Part shown: positions 26,019 to 34,358 of the stretch, piece by piece
How the letters are laid out: each line of letters starts with the position of its first letter
How positions within the stretch are numbered: position 1 is the first letter of the stretch
Assembly (NCBI RefSeq): GCF_010730195.1
Contig: NZ_AP022613.1
Coordinates: forward strand, 868,001-932,000
Length of the DNA stretch: 64,000 nucleotides
Source of the DNA: Mycobacterium conspicuum
Lineage (GTDB): Bacteria; Actinomycetota; Actinomycetes; Mycobacteriales; Mycobacteriaceae
Reading direction: 5' to 3'
Made by a program: the position numbers and the translations under genes
The notes under the pieces: generated by a model
Database searches by the model: none
Told to the model about the DNA's origin: nothing
Seen by the model: only the letters and a program-made list of their open reading frames with translations

Positions 26019-26185
26019 GGCGGTGCGTCGCCGCGTAGGGTCTGTCCGAGAAGCGAACGCGCGATCCGCGCGAAATGCTGAGCCGTACCCAATAGGATCC
26101 ACCTTTACAGCGGGGGTGTGGGGCCGGTGTCGCGCACTTCAGACGCAAGGGGCCAGGGGGTGGCAAGTGAAGGACGGGGTTCTCC

Positions 26186-27382
26186 TTGCGCGCACCCGAT
26201 AGCCGCCCGGTCCGGGCCTGGCAGTCCTGGCAGTCGCTGTCGCTGCTGCTGGTCGAGGACGACCGCGGCGACGCCGTGCTGGTCGAAGACCTCATCGCCG
26301 AGGCGGTCGCCGACATCGACGTGGTTTGGGCGCAGTCGATGGCGCACGCGGAGCGCGCGATGGAATCCGCCCGACCCGACTGCGTCCTACTGGATTTGAA
26401 CCTCCCCGACGCCAGCGGAATCGACGCGCTCGACCGCATCGCCAAGCACGACGCGACCGTTCCCATCGTCGTATTGACCGGGCTGAACGACGAGTACTTC
26501 GGGGCTTCCGCGGTCGCCGCCGGCGCGCAGGACTACTTGGTCAAGGGGCGCGTGGAGCCCGAAATGCTGCGCCGCGCACTGCTTTACGCGATCGAACGCA
26601 AACGCGCCGAGCTCATCGCCGCGGATCTGCATGCAAGCCAGCTTCGGGCCCGCGAGAACGCACTACTCGAACGCGGCCTGCTGCCCTCGCCGCGGTTGCT
26701 GGACGAGCCGGGTGTCGACATCGTCACCCGCTATCGGCCCAGCCGCAAGAACGCGTTGTTGTGCGGAGATTTCTACGACGTCGTGCAAACCCCGGACCGG
26801 GTGACCCATGTGCTGATCGGCGACGTCGCCGGCCACGGACCTGACGAAGCGGCCCTGGGCGCGGCATTGCGGATCGCCTGGCGCACGCTCACGTTCGCCG
26901 GCATCGACGCCGCGGACCGGATGCCGCAGCTGGAACAGGTGCTGCACGCCGAACGCACCGAAAAAGGCGTCTTCGCAACGGTTCTCAGCGTGGAGATCCC
27001 GCCCGACGGCGCCCCGCCCACCGCGGTGCGCGCCGGGCATCCCGGGATGCTGCTGCACGGTCCCGACACGGTGGAATGGATCGAACCCCCGTTCGGCCCC
27101 GCGCTGGGCCTGCATGCCGACGAGTGGCCGCGGCACAAGATCGAAGTGCCAGCGGGACATGGGCTGCTGCTGCTGACCGACGGCCTGTTCGAGGGGTATT
27201 CGGGGCGCGGCCGCGAACGCCTCGGCGAGGACGGCCTGCTGGCGCTGGCCCGCGCGCACGCGGGCTTGCCCGGTGCCAAGTTCGTCGACGCGCTCATCGA
27301 CGGTGCCGAGGAACGCGCGCGGGCCCACGGCGGACTCATCGACGACATCGCGGTGGTGCGCGTGGAGCGGACCACCGAGTGA
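26186..27382 (+). CDS. Response regulator with PP2C (RsbU-type) serine phosphatase output
   Basis: A 398-residue two-domain protein. Residues 18-135 form a receiver with acidic pocket ED-D25/26, phospho-acceptor Asp70 (VLLDLNLPDA), Thr98 and Lys120. A helical linker to about residue 165 leads to a SpoIIE/RsbU PP2C domain with metal-binding motifs GDFYD (194-198), GDVAGHG (212-218), LLTDGLFEG and DDIAVVRV. Phosphorylation of Asp70 should therefore control removal of phosphate from a partner protein, classically a STAS anti-anti-sigma factor. The start is a TTG preceded by AAGGACGGGG. Its stop overlaps the kinase gene (GTGA). A STAS gene lies beside sigF in this window. Confidence 0.9.
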   Translation: MRAPDSRPVRAWQSWQSLSLLLVEDDRGDAVLVEDLIAEAVADIDVVWAQSMAHAERAMESARPDCVLLDLNLPDASGIDALDRIAKHDATVPIVVLTGLNDEYFGASAVAAGAQDYLVKGRVEPEMLRRALLYAIERKRAELIAADLHASQLRARENALLERGLLPSPRLLDEPGVDIVTRYRPSRKNALLCGDFYDVVQTPDRVTHVLIGDVAGHGPDEAALGAALRIAWRTLTFAGIDAADRMPQLEQVLHAERTEKGVFATVLSVEIPPDGAPPTAVRAGHPGMLLHGPDTVEWIEPPFGPALGLHADEWPRHKIEVPAGHGLLLLTDGLFEGYSGRGRERLGEDGLLALARAHAGLPGAKFVDALIDGAEERARAHGGLIDDIAVVRVERTTE

Positions 27383-28980
27383 CCGCCGACCGGTCCCGCC
27401 GGCCACAGCTGACGGTGCGGGGATGGCAATTTTTGGTGCTGCTGTCGATGGGCCTGCTGGTGCTGCTCGGCGCCGTGGCCGGCGCGGCGCTGCTAAGCCG
27501 CACCGATGAGATGACGCGCGAGATGACCGACACCATCCTGCCGGCGCGCGTCGCGGCGGCCGACCTGCAGGCGGCGCTGCGCGATCAGGAGACGGGTCTG
27601 CGCGGTTATGTGATCTCCGCCGATCGGCAGTTCCTCGCCCCGTACTACGACGGCGAGCATGACGAGCTGGCGGCGGCGGCCGAGGTGCGGCGCCGAATCG
27701 GCTCCCACCCCGACCTGATCGCGGATCTGGATGCGATCGAGAAGGCCTCCGCCGCCTGGCGGGCGACCTACGCCGATCCGCTCATCGCGAGCGTGGCCCC
27801 CAACACTCCCAGCCTGGTCACCAGCGCCACGGCCGAACGGGGCAAGGCCGAATTCGACCATATACGTGGGCTTTTCACGGTGCAGAACGACGACCTGGCC
27901 AGGGCGCGAGCGCATGCCGCCGACGAAATCCGGCGCGTCGACGACTGGCGCGACCGGGTGCTGGTCGCCATGGTCGTGGTGTTCTGCGCCACCGCGACTT
28001 TCCTGGGACTGCTCACCCGGTATGCGGTCACCCTCCCGCTGCAATCGCTGGCCGCGGCGTGCCGGCGAATCACCCAGGGCCACTTCGACGAAGCCATCAC
28101 GCCGCCGCGCCGCCCGACGGACGTTCGACGCATGGCGCTGGACGTGGAGGACATGCGGCAGCGGATGGTGGAGGAGCTCGAGGCGTCGCGGTCGGCTCGG
28201 ATGCTGCTGGATGAGCAAACGATCGAATTGCGCCGCTCCAACGCCGAACTCGAGCAGTTCGCCTACGTGGCCTCGCACGATCTGCAGGAGCCGTTGCGAA
28301 GGGTCGCGTCGTTCTGCCAGCTGCTCGAGAAGCGGTACGGCGACAAGCTCGACGAGCGCGGTCTGGAATACATCGGGTTCGCGGTCGACGGCGCCAAACG
28401 CATGCAGGTGCTCATCAACGATCTGCTCAGCTTTTCCCGGGTCGGCCGGGTGGGCGCGGTCAGCGCCGAGGCCGACCTGGAAGCCGCGCTGGACGACGCG
28501 GTGGCCAACCTCGCCACCGCGCTCGAGGAATCCGACGCCGAGATCGTGCGCCCGGCGCAGCGTCTTCCCCGGGTGGTCGGGGACCCCACCCTGCTAACGA
28601 TGTTGTGGCAGAACCTGATTGGCAACGCGGTGAAGTTCCGGCGCGCGGATCAGCCGCCCCACATCGTCATCGAATGCAAACAGCGCGCCGGTGAGTGGTT
28701 CGTGACGGTGACCGACAACGGCATCGGCATCGACAAGGAGTACGTCGACAAGGTATTTGTGATCTTCCAGCGGCTGCACGGCCGCGACCGATACTCCGGC
28801 ACCGGTCTGGGTCTGGCGTTGTGCAAGAAGATCGTCGAGCACCACGGCGGAACCATCCGCATCGATGCGTCCTACGACGGGGGAACCAGGTTCGAATTCA
28901 CGCTGCCGGTAAGTGAATCCAGTGAATCCAGTGACGCCGACGCGCGGCGTGTGGCAACCCGACAAGGAGCACCCGAATGA
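27379..28980 (+). CDS. CHASE3/HAMP sensor histidine kinase
   Basis: A 533-residue membrane kinase: helix 1 (about residues 17-39), extracytoplasmic CHASE3-type helical domain (45-190, with DQETGLRGYVISADRQFLAPY), helix 2 (195-213), HAMP (to about 268), then a HisKA domain with phospho-His300 in YVASHDLQEPLRR and a HATPase with N416 (QNLIGNAVKF), DNGIGI (446-451) and GTGLGLA (474-480). The ASHDLQEPLRR box is of the cyanobacterial phytochrome-kinase type, whose partners are single-domain receivers like the next gene. GTG start in the stop of the phosphatase gene; its stop overlaps the next gene (ATGA). A 9-base tandem repeat encodes Ser/Glu near the C-terminus. Confidence 0.92.
   Translation: MTADRSRRPQLTVRGWQFLVLLSMGLLVLLGAVAGAALLSRTDEMTREMTDTILPARVAAADLQAALRDQETGLRGYVISADRQFLAPYYDGEHDELAAAAEVRRRIGSHPDLIADLDAIEKASAAWRATYADPLIASVAPNTPSLVTSATAERGKAEFDHIRGLFTVQNDDLARARAHAADEIRRVDDWRDRVLVAMVVVFCATATFLGLLTRYAVTLPLQSLAAACRRITQGHFDEAITPPRRPTDVRRMALDVEDMRQRMVEELEASRSARMLLDEQTIELRRSNAELEQFAYVASHDLQEPLRRVASFCQLLEKRYGDKLDERGLEYIGFAVDGAKRMQVLINDLLSFSRVGRVGAVSAEADLEAALDDAVANLATALEESDAEIVRPAQRLPRVVGDPTLLTMLWQNLIGNAVKFRRADQPPHIVIECKQRAGEWFVTVTDNGIGIDKEYVDKVFVIFQRLHGRDRYSGTGLGLALCKKIVEHHGGTIRIDASYDGGTRFEFTLPVSESSESSDADARRVATRQGAPE
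28912..28938 (+). repeat. 9-bp tandem repeat in the kinase gene
   Basis: AGTGAATCC occurs twice in direct succession (28912-28929), followed by a degenerate third copy. It adds Ser-Glu-Ser units to the C-terminal tail after the HATPase domain and keeps the reading frame. Confidence 0.8.
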
Positions 28981-29417
28981 CACCAGCCACCCGCCCCATC
29001 GAGATCCTGCTCGTGGAGGACGACCCGGGCGACGAGCTCATCACCCGGGAAGCCTTCGAGGACAACAAGTTACAGAACCGGTTGCATGTCGCGCACGATG
29101 GCGAGGAAGGATTGAACTACCTTTACCAGCGCGGCGAATTCCAGGATGCGCGGCGGCCCGACCTCATCCTGCTGGACCTGAATCTGCCGAAATACGATGG
29201 CCGCCAGCTGCTCGAGAAGATCAAGTCCGACCCCGATCTCAGTCGCATCCCGGTGGTCGTGCTGACCACCTCCTCGGCGGAGGAGGACATTGTGCGCAGC
29301 TACAACTTGCACGCCAACGCCTACGTCACCAAGCCGGTCGACCTCGACCAGTTCATCAACGCGGTCCGTCAGATCGACGAGTTCTTCTTGCAGGTGGTTC
29401 GCCTGCCGCAAGGCTGA
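28977..29417 (+). CDS. Single-domain response regulator (Rcp1-like)
   Basis: A 146-residue stand-alone receiver. Acidic pocket EDD (14-16), phospho-acceptor Asp67 (LILLDLNLPKYDGRQ), Thr97/98 and Lys119 (VTKPVDLDQF) are complete. The PGDELITREAF and LNYLYQRGEF signatures are typical of Rcp1-type receivers paired with phytochrome-like kinases. No DNA-binding domain is present, so it may act as a phosphate carrier or sink between the kinase and the receiver-phosphatase encoded two genes upstream. ATGA overlap with the kinase gene. Confidence 0.92.
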   Translation: MTPATRPIEILLVEDDPGDELITREAFEDNKLQNRLHVAHDGEEGLNYLYQRGEFQDARRPDLILLDLNLPKYDGRQLLEKIKSDPDLSRIPVVVLTTSSAEEDIVRSYNLHANAYVTKPVDLDQFINAVRQIDEFFLQVVRLPQG

Positions 29418-29531
29418 CGACCTACAGTGCGCCGGCGGGCTCGGCGGTGCGTACGATGCCGTGCTGGTTCACGCCGACGACTGCAACGCGCCAGAAGCCA
29501 AGGCGGGGTACGCAAGGCACCTGACAAACTG

Positions 29532-29549
29532 TGCAGGAACGGCCGTCAC
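29532..29549 (+). repeat. Duplicated leader element, copy A
   Basis: TGCAGGAACGGCCGTCAC lies 27 bases upstream of the first secreted gene of the tandem pair. A copy with one mismatch precedes the second gene, showing that the duplication included the 5' leader. Confidence 0.75.
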
Positions 29550-29575
29550 AGAATTCCGTCAGGAAGGACACCGAC

Positions 29576-30031
29576 ATGGGCACATTGGCGTACCACCGGC
29601 AGGCTTTGACGATCATGAAGCTCACCCTGGTCGCACTGACGGCGGTCGCGGCAGCCACCGGCCTTTCGACGGCTGCACACGCGGATGAGCGCTACGACTT
29701 TCAGTCCCCGTCGGGAAACGTCGGCTGTTCGTTGAACCCAGGCGGCGCCTCTTGCGAGATCAAGGACTACACCTGGTTCATTCCACCGCCCCCGGACTAC
29801 ACCATGGGTGGGCGGGGCAACGTCTTTCTCCTCGCCCGAGGCAGCGCACCCGTCGCGGGTCTCTGGCACTCGGACCACCAATTTCCCGATGGCGCCCCAA
29901 CACTCGACGTCGGCCAATCGCGCACCGCGGGCGCGATCACCTGTGTGAGCGAGAGCGCGGCCATGACATGCACCGACTCCAGCACCGGTCACTTCTTCCG
30001 AGTGTCACGCGAGTCCTACCAGGTGGGCTGA
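29576..30031 (+). CDS. Secreted protein, copy A of a tandem pair (DUF6636-like)
   Basis: A 151-residue exported protein with signal peptide (hydrophobic LTLVALTAVAAATGLSTAAHA, cleavage after AHA) and a mature domain starting DERYDFQSPSGNVGC. Cysteines in VGCSL, ASCEI, ITCVS and MTCTD suggest two disulfides, and the C-terminus reads STGHFFRVSRESYQVG. AGGAAGG precedes the ATG at 29576. It is clearly paralogous to the gene at 30815-31291, sharing signal peptide, the QSPSG start and the C-terminus. The pattern resembles actinobacterial DUF6636 proteins; function unknown. Confidence 0.82.
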   Translation: MGTLAYHRQALTIMKLTLVALTAVAAATGLSTAAHADERYDFQSPSGNVGCSLNPGGASCEIKDYTWFIPPPPDYTMGGRGNVFLLARGSAPVAGLWHSDHQFPDGAPTLDVGQSRTAGAITCVSESAAMTCTDSSTGHFFRVSRESYQVG

Positions 30032-30129
30032 CCACGCCTGGGAGAATTCGCTACCAGGCGGGGGCTGCGACTGGCTGATGTACCTTTCGGGCGGTCGGAC
30101 GTCCTCATCGGGCTGGCCGACGATGCTCG

Positions 30130-30600
30130 TCAGGCGCCGCAGAAGCGGCTGGAGCCATACTTGCCGCACCAGATGGCACCCGCGTTCGCATCGCTGAGTT
30201 GGGCGTCGTTGTCGGCTAAGTGGAGCACGGTCGCACCGTCTGGGGCCACGACGAGCTCAGCCTTCCACGCGGTCTGCTGGTTGAGGGTGCCGGACATTCC
30301 GTCGCCCCAGGCATCGATGCGCTGGTCCAACCTGATCGTGAGACCCAGGCCGTCGCCTTGCGTCCAGCGCATGGTCCACTTCTCGCCGTCGCGCGCGCTG
30401 GACCCGAGCAGGATCGTCCCGGTGCCGTCGGGCGCGATCGTCATCATGCTTTCGTGCCTCTGCCACTTTCCGACGTAGTCGCCGCGCGCCGTCTGCATTG
30501 GCGTGTTGTCCCCCGGATCGGCGTTGGCGACCGCGGCGCCCGCGATGAGGGCGATGGCTGCGGCGAGGGCCCCGACCGGGCGGGCAGTGATCTTCGGCAT
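30130..30600 (-). CDS. Secreted hypothetical protein
   Basis: A 156-residue protein with a signal peptide (GALAAAIALIAGAAVANA, cleavage after ANA) and a mature domain with GDYVGKWQRHESMMTIAPDGTGTILLGSS, a lipocalin-like beta pattern, and a C-terminal CGKYGSSRFCGA pair of cysteines. AGAAGGGACAT-like purines precede the ATG. It sits on the opposite strand between the two duplicated secreted genes. I do not recognise the family with certainty; related small exported proteins of mycobacteria have no known function. Confidence 0.78.
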   Translation of the reverse strand: MPKITARPVGALAAAIALIAGAAVANADPGDNTPMQTARGDYVGKWQRHESMMTIAPDGTGTILLGSSARDGEKWTMRWTQGDGLGLTIRLDQRIDAWGDGMSGTLNQQTAWKAELVVAPDGATVLHLADNDAQLSDANAGAIWCGKYGSSRFCGA

Positions 30601-30719
30601 GGTCGGATGTCCCTTCTGGGGGTATTAGGGTCGCACCAAGAACGCTACGACACTTCGACCTGCAGCAGAGAGGAATTGGAGCCCGCCCAGTCGTTCGTCC
30701 TGGCGAGGCAGTTTTCATT

Positions 30720-30737
30720 TGCAGGAACAGCCGTCAC
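30720..30737 (+). repeat. Duplicated leader element, copy B
   Basis: TGCAGGAACAGCCGTCAC, 17 of 18 bases identical to the element upstream of copy A. It stands 78 bases before the second gene, so the leader has since gained sequence or was rearranged. Confidence 0.75.
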
Positions 30738-30814
30738 GGCCGGGCACAACCAACGACCGCGCCCGGCACGACACCCCCGGACCCCGGACATCTCCGTCCG
30801 GAAAGGACGCCCAA

Positions 30815-31291
30815 ATGACCACGATGTCGTACCACAGGCAGGCCATGACAATCACCAAGCTCGCCCTGGTCGCAGTGACGGCGGTCGCGACAGGCACCGG
30901 CCTTCCGGCCGCTGCACACGCAGATGAGAGCTACGAGTTTCAGTCCCCGTCGGGCGACATCCACTGCAAGATGGGCTATGCGCAGGGGACCGATCCGGGC
31001 GTCGTTTGCACAATCGCTCATGCCACCTATGCGGGAGAATGTCAATCCGGCGGCTTGGTCGCTTGGCCGCAATTCGGACTTTGGCAAGGCGGATTGCCGT
31101 CGTCGCCGAAGGACACGCCGTGTGTCGTCGGTGCTAGCAAAACGCCGATATCGCCCACACTCGACTACGGCCAAAAATCGCGCCCGTTTGGCGCAATCAG
31201 TTGTGACAGTGAGCAATTGAGCGTTACCTGCACCGACAGCAGCACCGGTCACTTCTTCCGGGTGTCGCAGGAGTCCTACGAGGTGGGCTGA
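30815..31291 (+). CDS. Secreted protein, copy B of the tandem pair (DUF6636-like)
   Basis: A 158-residue exported protein with signal peptide LALVAVTAVATGTGLPAAAHA and a mature domain starting DESYEFQSPSGDIHC. The C-terminal TCTDSSTGHFFRVSQESYEVG is almost identical to copy A, while the middle differs and has additional cysteines (VVCTI, GECQS, TPCVV). GAAAGGACG precedes the ATG. After the stop, the same frame continues into a fragment of an NHL repeat. Function unknown. Confidence 0.82.
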   Translation: MTTMSYHRQAMTITKLALVAVTAVATGTGLPAAAHADESYEFQSPSGDIHCKMGYAQGTDPGVVCTIAHATYAGECQSGGLVAWPQFGLWQGGLPSSPKDTPCVVGASKTPISPTLDYGQKSRPFGAISCDSEQLSVTCTDSSTGHFFRVSQESYEVG

Positions 31292-31300
31292 TCGAGCCCC

Positions 31301-31375
31301 AGAATCGTGGACGCCAACGGCGTTGTCTACGTTGTGGATTGCGGCAACGACCGAGTGGTCAAGCTGGTTCCGTGA
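31301..31375 (+). pseudogene. Remnant of an NHL beta-propeller gene (PknD-like C-terminus)
   Basis: Twenty-four codons and a stop read RIVDANGVVYVVDCGNDRVV then KLVP, which is the final blade of an NHL propeller such as the sensor domain of the kinase PknD (pattern V-D-x-x-G-x-V-Y-V-x-D-x-G-N-x-R-V-x-K-L). No start, no further blades and no kinase domain are nearby. The fragment is in the same frame as the preceding secreted protein, three codons after its stop, and its end overlaps the convergent CoA-transferase gene. I read it as the leftover tail of a gene lost by rearrangement. Confidence 0.65.
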
Positions 31376-32549
31376 CGCCCAGAAACTCGTCCGTGTGCTG
31401 GCCGGGGGCGGGCGGGGGATCGGTGGCCGCGGCGTCAAAGCTCGAGTAGCGGGCGGGCAGGCGGACCACCGAGATCTGCTCGTCGCCGCTGCCGACCGTG
31501 AGCGCGAGCTCGTTCTCGGCGAACAGCTCGGTGCTCACGACCTGCTTCCAGGTGTAGGCCAGGCAGGCCATCAGCCCGCCCTCCTGTAGCGCCGCAACCC
31601 ATTCGGCGGCGGTCTTGGCGGCCAGCGCCGACTCCAGTTCCTCGGTCAGCTCGGGGTAATTGATTGCCCGCGAGCGCTGGGTGGCGAACCGCTCGTCATC
31701 GATCAGCTCCGGCCGGCCGATGATCTGGCACAGCTTTGCCCAGTGCTTGGGCACGTAGGCGCTGATGACCAGGTAGCCGTCGGCGGCCTTGAACGCGTCC
31801 GACGGCTGGGTGGCAAAGCCAACACCCTTGCGCTTCTTGGCATTTGGCGCCGATTCCGGTTTGGGAGCCTCGCTGGGCTTGTTCAAGTGGATGGTCAATT
31901 GGCTGGCCTGGAGGCTGACCGCCACGTCGTACATCGCGACGCGCACGGTGTCGCCCACGCCGTGGCGTTCGCGGTTGAGCAGCGCGGCCAGCACCGCCTG
32001 GGCCAGCACGTGACCGCTGGCGGCGTCGACGAGTTGGAACGGAATGATCTGCGGCTTGCCGCTCGGTGTCGGCATCCCGGTGGTCATGCCCGACTCGGCC
32101 GCGACCATGAGATCGACGCCCGGCCGGCTGCCGTGCGGTCCGTTGCCGCCGTAGGCGGACAGGCGCGCGTAGATGAGTTTGGGGTTGCGGGAACGCATTT
32201 CGTCCGGGCCCAGGCCCATGCGTTCCATCACGCCGGGGCGAAACCCCTCCAGCACGACGTCCGCGGTATCCACCAGCCGCAGGATCTGCTCCTTGGTTTC
32301 GGCGTCGGTGAGGTCCGCGATCACCGACTTCTTGCCGCGGTTGTGCGGCAGGAACAGCGTGGCCAGCGGCGGGCGTCCGGGCAGCACGGCGGTGATGTGC
32401 CGGGCCGCCTCGCCGGCCGGCGCCTCGACCTTGATGACCTCGGCGCCCAGGTCGGCCAGCACCTGACCGGCCATCGGCCCGGCGATGTTCTGCGTGAAGT
32501 CGAGTACCCGGAAACCGTCAAGTGGCTTGGGGGGCTTGCTGTTTGGCAT
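31359..32549 (-). CDS. Family III CoA-transferase (CaiB/BaiF)
   Basis: A 396-residue class III CoA-transferase that moves CoA between acyl groups through an aspartyl-CoA thioester. The N-terminus PLDGFRVLDFTQNIAGPMAGQVLADLGAEVIKVE and HNRGKKSVIADL are diagnostic; the catalytic Asp lies in GVDLMVAAESGM (Asp of RPGVDL). Counterpart of Rv3272 in M. tuberculosis. The acyl donor and acceptor are unknown. Its start overlaps the methyltransferase stop (TGATG), so the pair is coupled. Confidence 0.9.
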   Translation of the reverse strand: MPNSKPPKPLDGFRVLDFTQNIAGPMAGQVLADLGAEVIKVEAPAGEAARHITAVLPGRPPLATLFLPHNRGKKSVIADLTDAETKEQILRLVDTADVVLEGFRPGVMERMGLGPDEMRSRNPKLIYARLSAYGGNGPHGSRPGVDLMVAAESGMTTGMPTPSGKPQIIPFQLVDAASGHVLAQAVLAALLNRERHGVGDTVRVAMYDVAVSLQASQLTIHLNKPSEAPKPESAPNAKKRKGVGFATQPSDAFKAADGYLVISAYVPKHWAKLCQIIGRPELIDDERFATQRSRAINYPELTEELESALAAKTAAEWVAALQEGGLMACLAYTWKQVVSTELFAENELALTVGSGDEQISVVRLPARYSSFDAAATDPPPAPGQHTDEFLGVTEPA

Positions 32550-33469
32550 CAGTCGGCCTTTCGTTCGTGCAGCGCCGCCGTGCAGTAGTAGTTTCCCCCG
32601 AACGGGGCTTCGGGGTTGGCGGACTGCAGGGGTAAACCGTTGTGCGCCAACAACTGATTCAAAGTGGTGCGGTCCACCCGCCAGCCACGCTCGCCCAGGT
32701 AGGTGGCCGCGTCATTGCGGTCGCCGGGAAAGCTCAGATTGTCCAGCGCGATGTCGAGGCCCCTGTCGCGCCACCTGCTGGTGGCGGCATCCAAGGCGGC
32801 CCCGCTGGCGCCCGTGTTCACGAAGACCTCGGCCACCAGTCGGCTGCCGTCGGCGCTGAGCGCGGTGACGTTGTCCAGCAACCGGTCCTGCGCGTCCGGG
32901 GGCAAGAACCCCAGCAGCCCCTCGGCCGCCCACGCGGCCGGCCGCTGGGTGTCAAATCCGGCTTGTCGCAGCGCCGTCGGCCAGTCGTCGCGCAGATCGA
33001 TCGCGACGTTGCGCACCTCGGCCGTGGGTGTGGCGCCGAGGCCGGTCAGGGTGCCGGTCTTGAACTCGATGACTTGCGGCTGGTCGATTTCGAACACCGT
33101 CGTTCCCGGCGCCCAGGCGAGGCCGTATCCCCGCGCGTCGAGGCCGGCGGCCAGGATGACCACCTGCCGGATGCCGGCCGCGGCGGCCTCGGCGAAGAAC
33201 GCGTCGATGTAGCGGGTGCGCGCGGCCAGCAGCTCGGTCATGCGCTGCATGCCCCACGCCGCGCCGGGGTCGTCGACGTCGGCGGACGCGAGTTCCCCGG
33301 CGGCCCAGCGGGAGAAGAAGTCCAGGCCGACGGCGCGCACCAGCGGTTCGGCGAACGGGTCGTCGATCAGCGCGTCCCGGGTAGCCCGGGCGCGTCCCGC
33401 GGCCACCATGGTGGCGGTGGCGCCCACGCTGGTCGCCAGGTCCCAGCTGTCGTTCGCGCTGCGCCCCAC
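32549..33469 (-). CDS. SAM-dependent methyltransferase, TIGR00027/LCMT type
   Basis: A 306-residue class I methyltransferase of the large mycobacterial family related to leucine carboxyl methyltransferase. N-terminal SWDLATSVGATATMVAAGRARAT, then the SAM loop VVILAAGLDARGYGLAW, FEIDQPQVIEFK and WAAEGLLGFLPPDAQDRLLD are typical. Many paralogs exist per genome and their substrates are not known. One-base overlap with the CoA-transferase gene. Confidence 0.9.
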   Translation of the reverse strand: MGRSANDSWDLATSVGATATMVAAGRARATRDALIDDPFAEPLVRAVGLDFFSRWAAGELASADVDDPGAAWGMQRMTELLAARTRYIDAFFAEAAAAGIRQVVILAAGLDARGYGLAWAPGTTVFEIDQPQVIEFKTGTLTGLGATPTAEVRNVAIDLRDDWPTALRQAGFDTQRPAAWAAEGLLGFLPPDAQDRLLDNVTALSADGSRLVAEVFVNTGASGAALDAATSRWRDRGLDIALDNLSFPGDRNDAATYLGERGWRVDRTTLNQLLAHNGLPLQSANPEAPFGGNYYCTAALHERKAD

Positions 33470-33575
33470 CCTGATGGTCCTTTCTGTTGCTGGACACCTT
33501 AACGAGCCGCCTTCGTGACACGACTGACGCCCGATGATGCCGGTTCGGAGACCAACACATACCTACCATCACCCG

Positions 33576-34271
33576 ATGACCATCACCCATCCCGTCGGCG
33601 ACGGCGCCGTCGGCGAGGTTCGCTGCCACGGAGCCGTACCCGCCTGGCCGATTCCGGTCGGCTGGGACGCCGGGTGGCATCGGGACGCCCGGTGGGCGCG
33701 GTGGCTGGCCTGGGTGAGCCTGGCCGTGGTGCTCGTCGAGGGCGTCATCGGGCTGTGGCAGGGCCTGGCGGTCGGATCGGTCGCCCTGACCGGGTGGGCC
33801 CTCGGCGGCGGGGCCGAGGCGCTGGCCAGCGCGATGGTGGTGTGGCGTTTCAGCGGCGCCCGCACGATGTCTCGCACCGCGGAGCGCCGCGCCCAGCGTG
33901 GTGTGGCGCTGTCGTTTTGGCTGACCGCGCCGTACATCGCCGCCGAGTCGATTCGCGACCTGGCCGGCGGGCACCACGCCGAAACGTCGCTGATCGGCAT
34001 CGGCCTGACGGCGCTGGCGCTGGTGCTGATGCCGACGCTGGGCCGGGCCAACCATCGATTGGGCACCCGGCTGCGCTCGCAGGCCACCGAGGGCGAGGGC
34101 ACGCAGAACTATCTGTGCGGGGCCCAGGCCGCCGGTGTGCTGGTCGGGCTTGCGATCACGGCATTCTGGGCGGGCGGCTGGTGGGTCGACCCGCTGATCG
34201 GGCTCGGCATCGCCGGCGTCGCGGTGTGGCAGGGTATCCGCGCCTGGCGGGGCCGCGACTGTGGTTGTTAG
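33576..34271 (+). CDS. CDF-like membrane protein (Rv3271c-like)
   Basis: A 231-residue membrane protein with five to six predicted helices. The pattern GSVALTGWALGGGAEALASAMVVWRFSG resembles helices 1-2 of a cation-diffusion-facilitator-like subfamily, and the tail YLCGAQAAGVLVGL, WWVDPLIGLGIAGVAVWQGIRAWRGRDCGC ends in a Cys pair. The Asp usually in the transport site of helix 2 is replaced by Gly-Gly, keeping only a Glu, so metal transport is doubtful. It lies opposite the zinc/manganese ATPase ctpC, as Rv3271c does. The ATG at 33576 has a poor ribosome site; GTG starts further upstream are possible. Confidence 0.72.
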   Translation: MTITHPVGDGAVGEVRCHGAVPAWPIPVGWDAGWHRDARWARWLAWVSLAVVLVEGVIGLWQGLAVGSVALTGWALGGGAEALASAMVVWRFSGARTMSRTAERRAQRGVALSFWLTAPYIAAESIRDLAGGHHAETSLIGIGLTALALVLMPTLGRANHRLGTRLRSQATEGEGTQNYLCGAQAAGVLVGLAITAFWAGGWWVDPLIGLGIAGVAVWQGIRAWRGRDCGC

Positions 34272-34358
34272 GGGCCGGTGAGCGGGACGTGCGCCGCCGC
34301 CTGGGTGCGGTTGTCGACGCCGAGTTTGGCGCCGCCGTCGTGCCCGCGCACTACTCGA

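Noticed and set aside
29536..29560. ECF-type promoter GGAAC-N16-CGTC upstream of secreted copy A
   Set aside because: The spacing fits, but the CGTC element is missing at the matching place upstream of copy B although the leader is duplicated; too weak to call.
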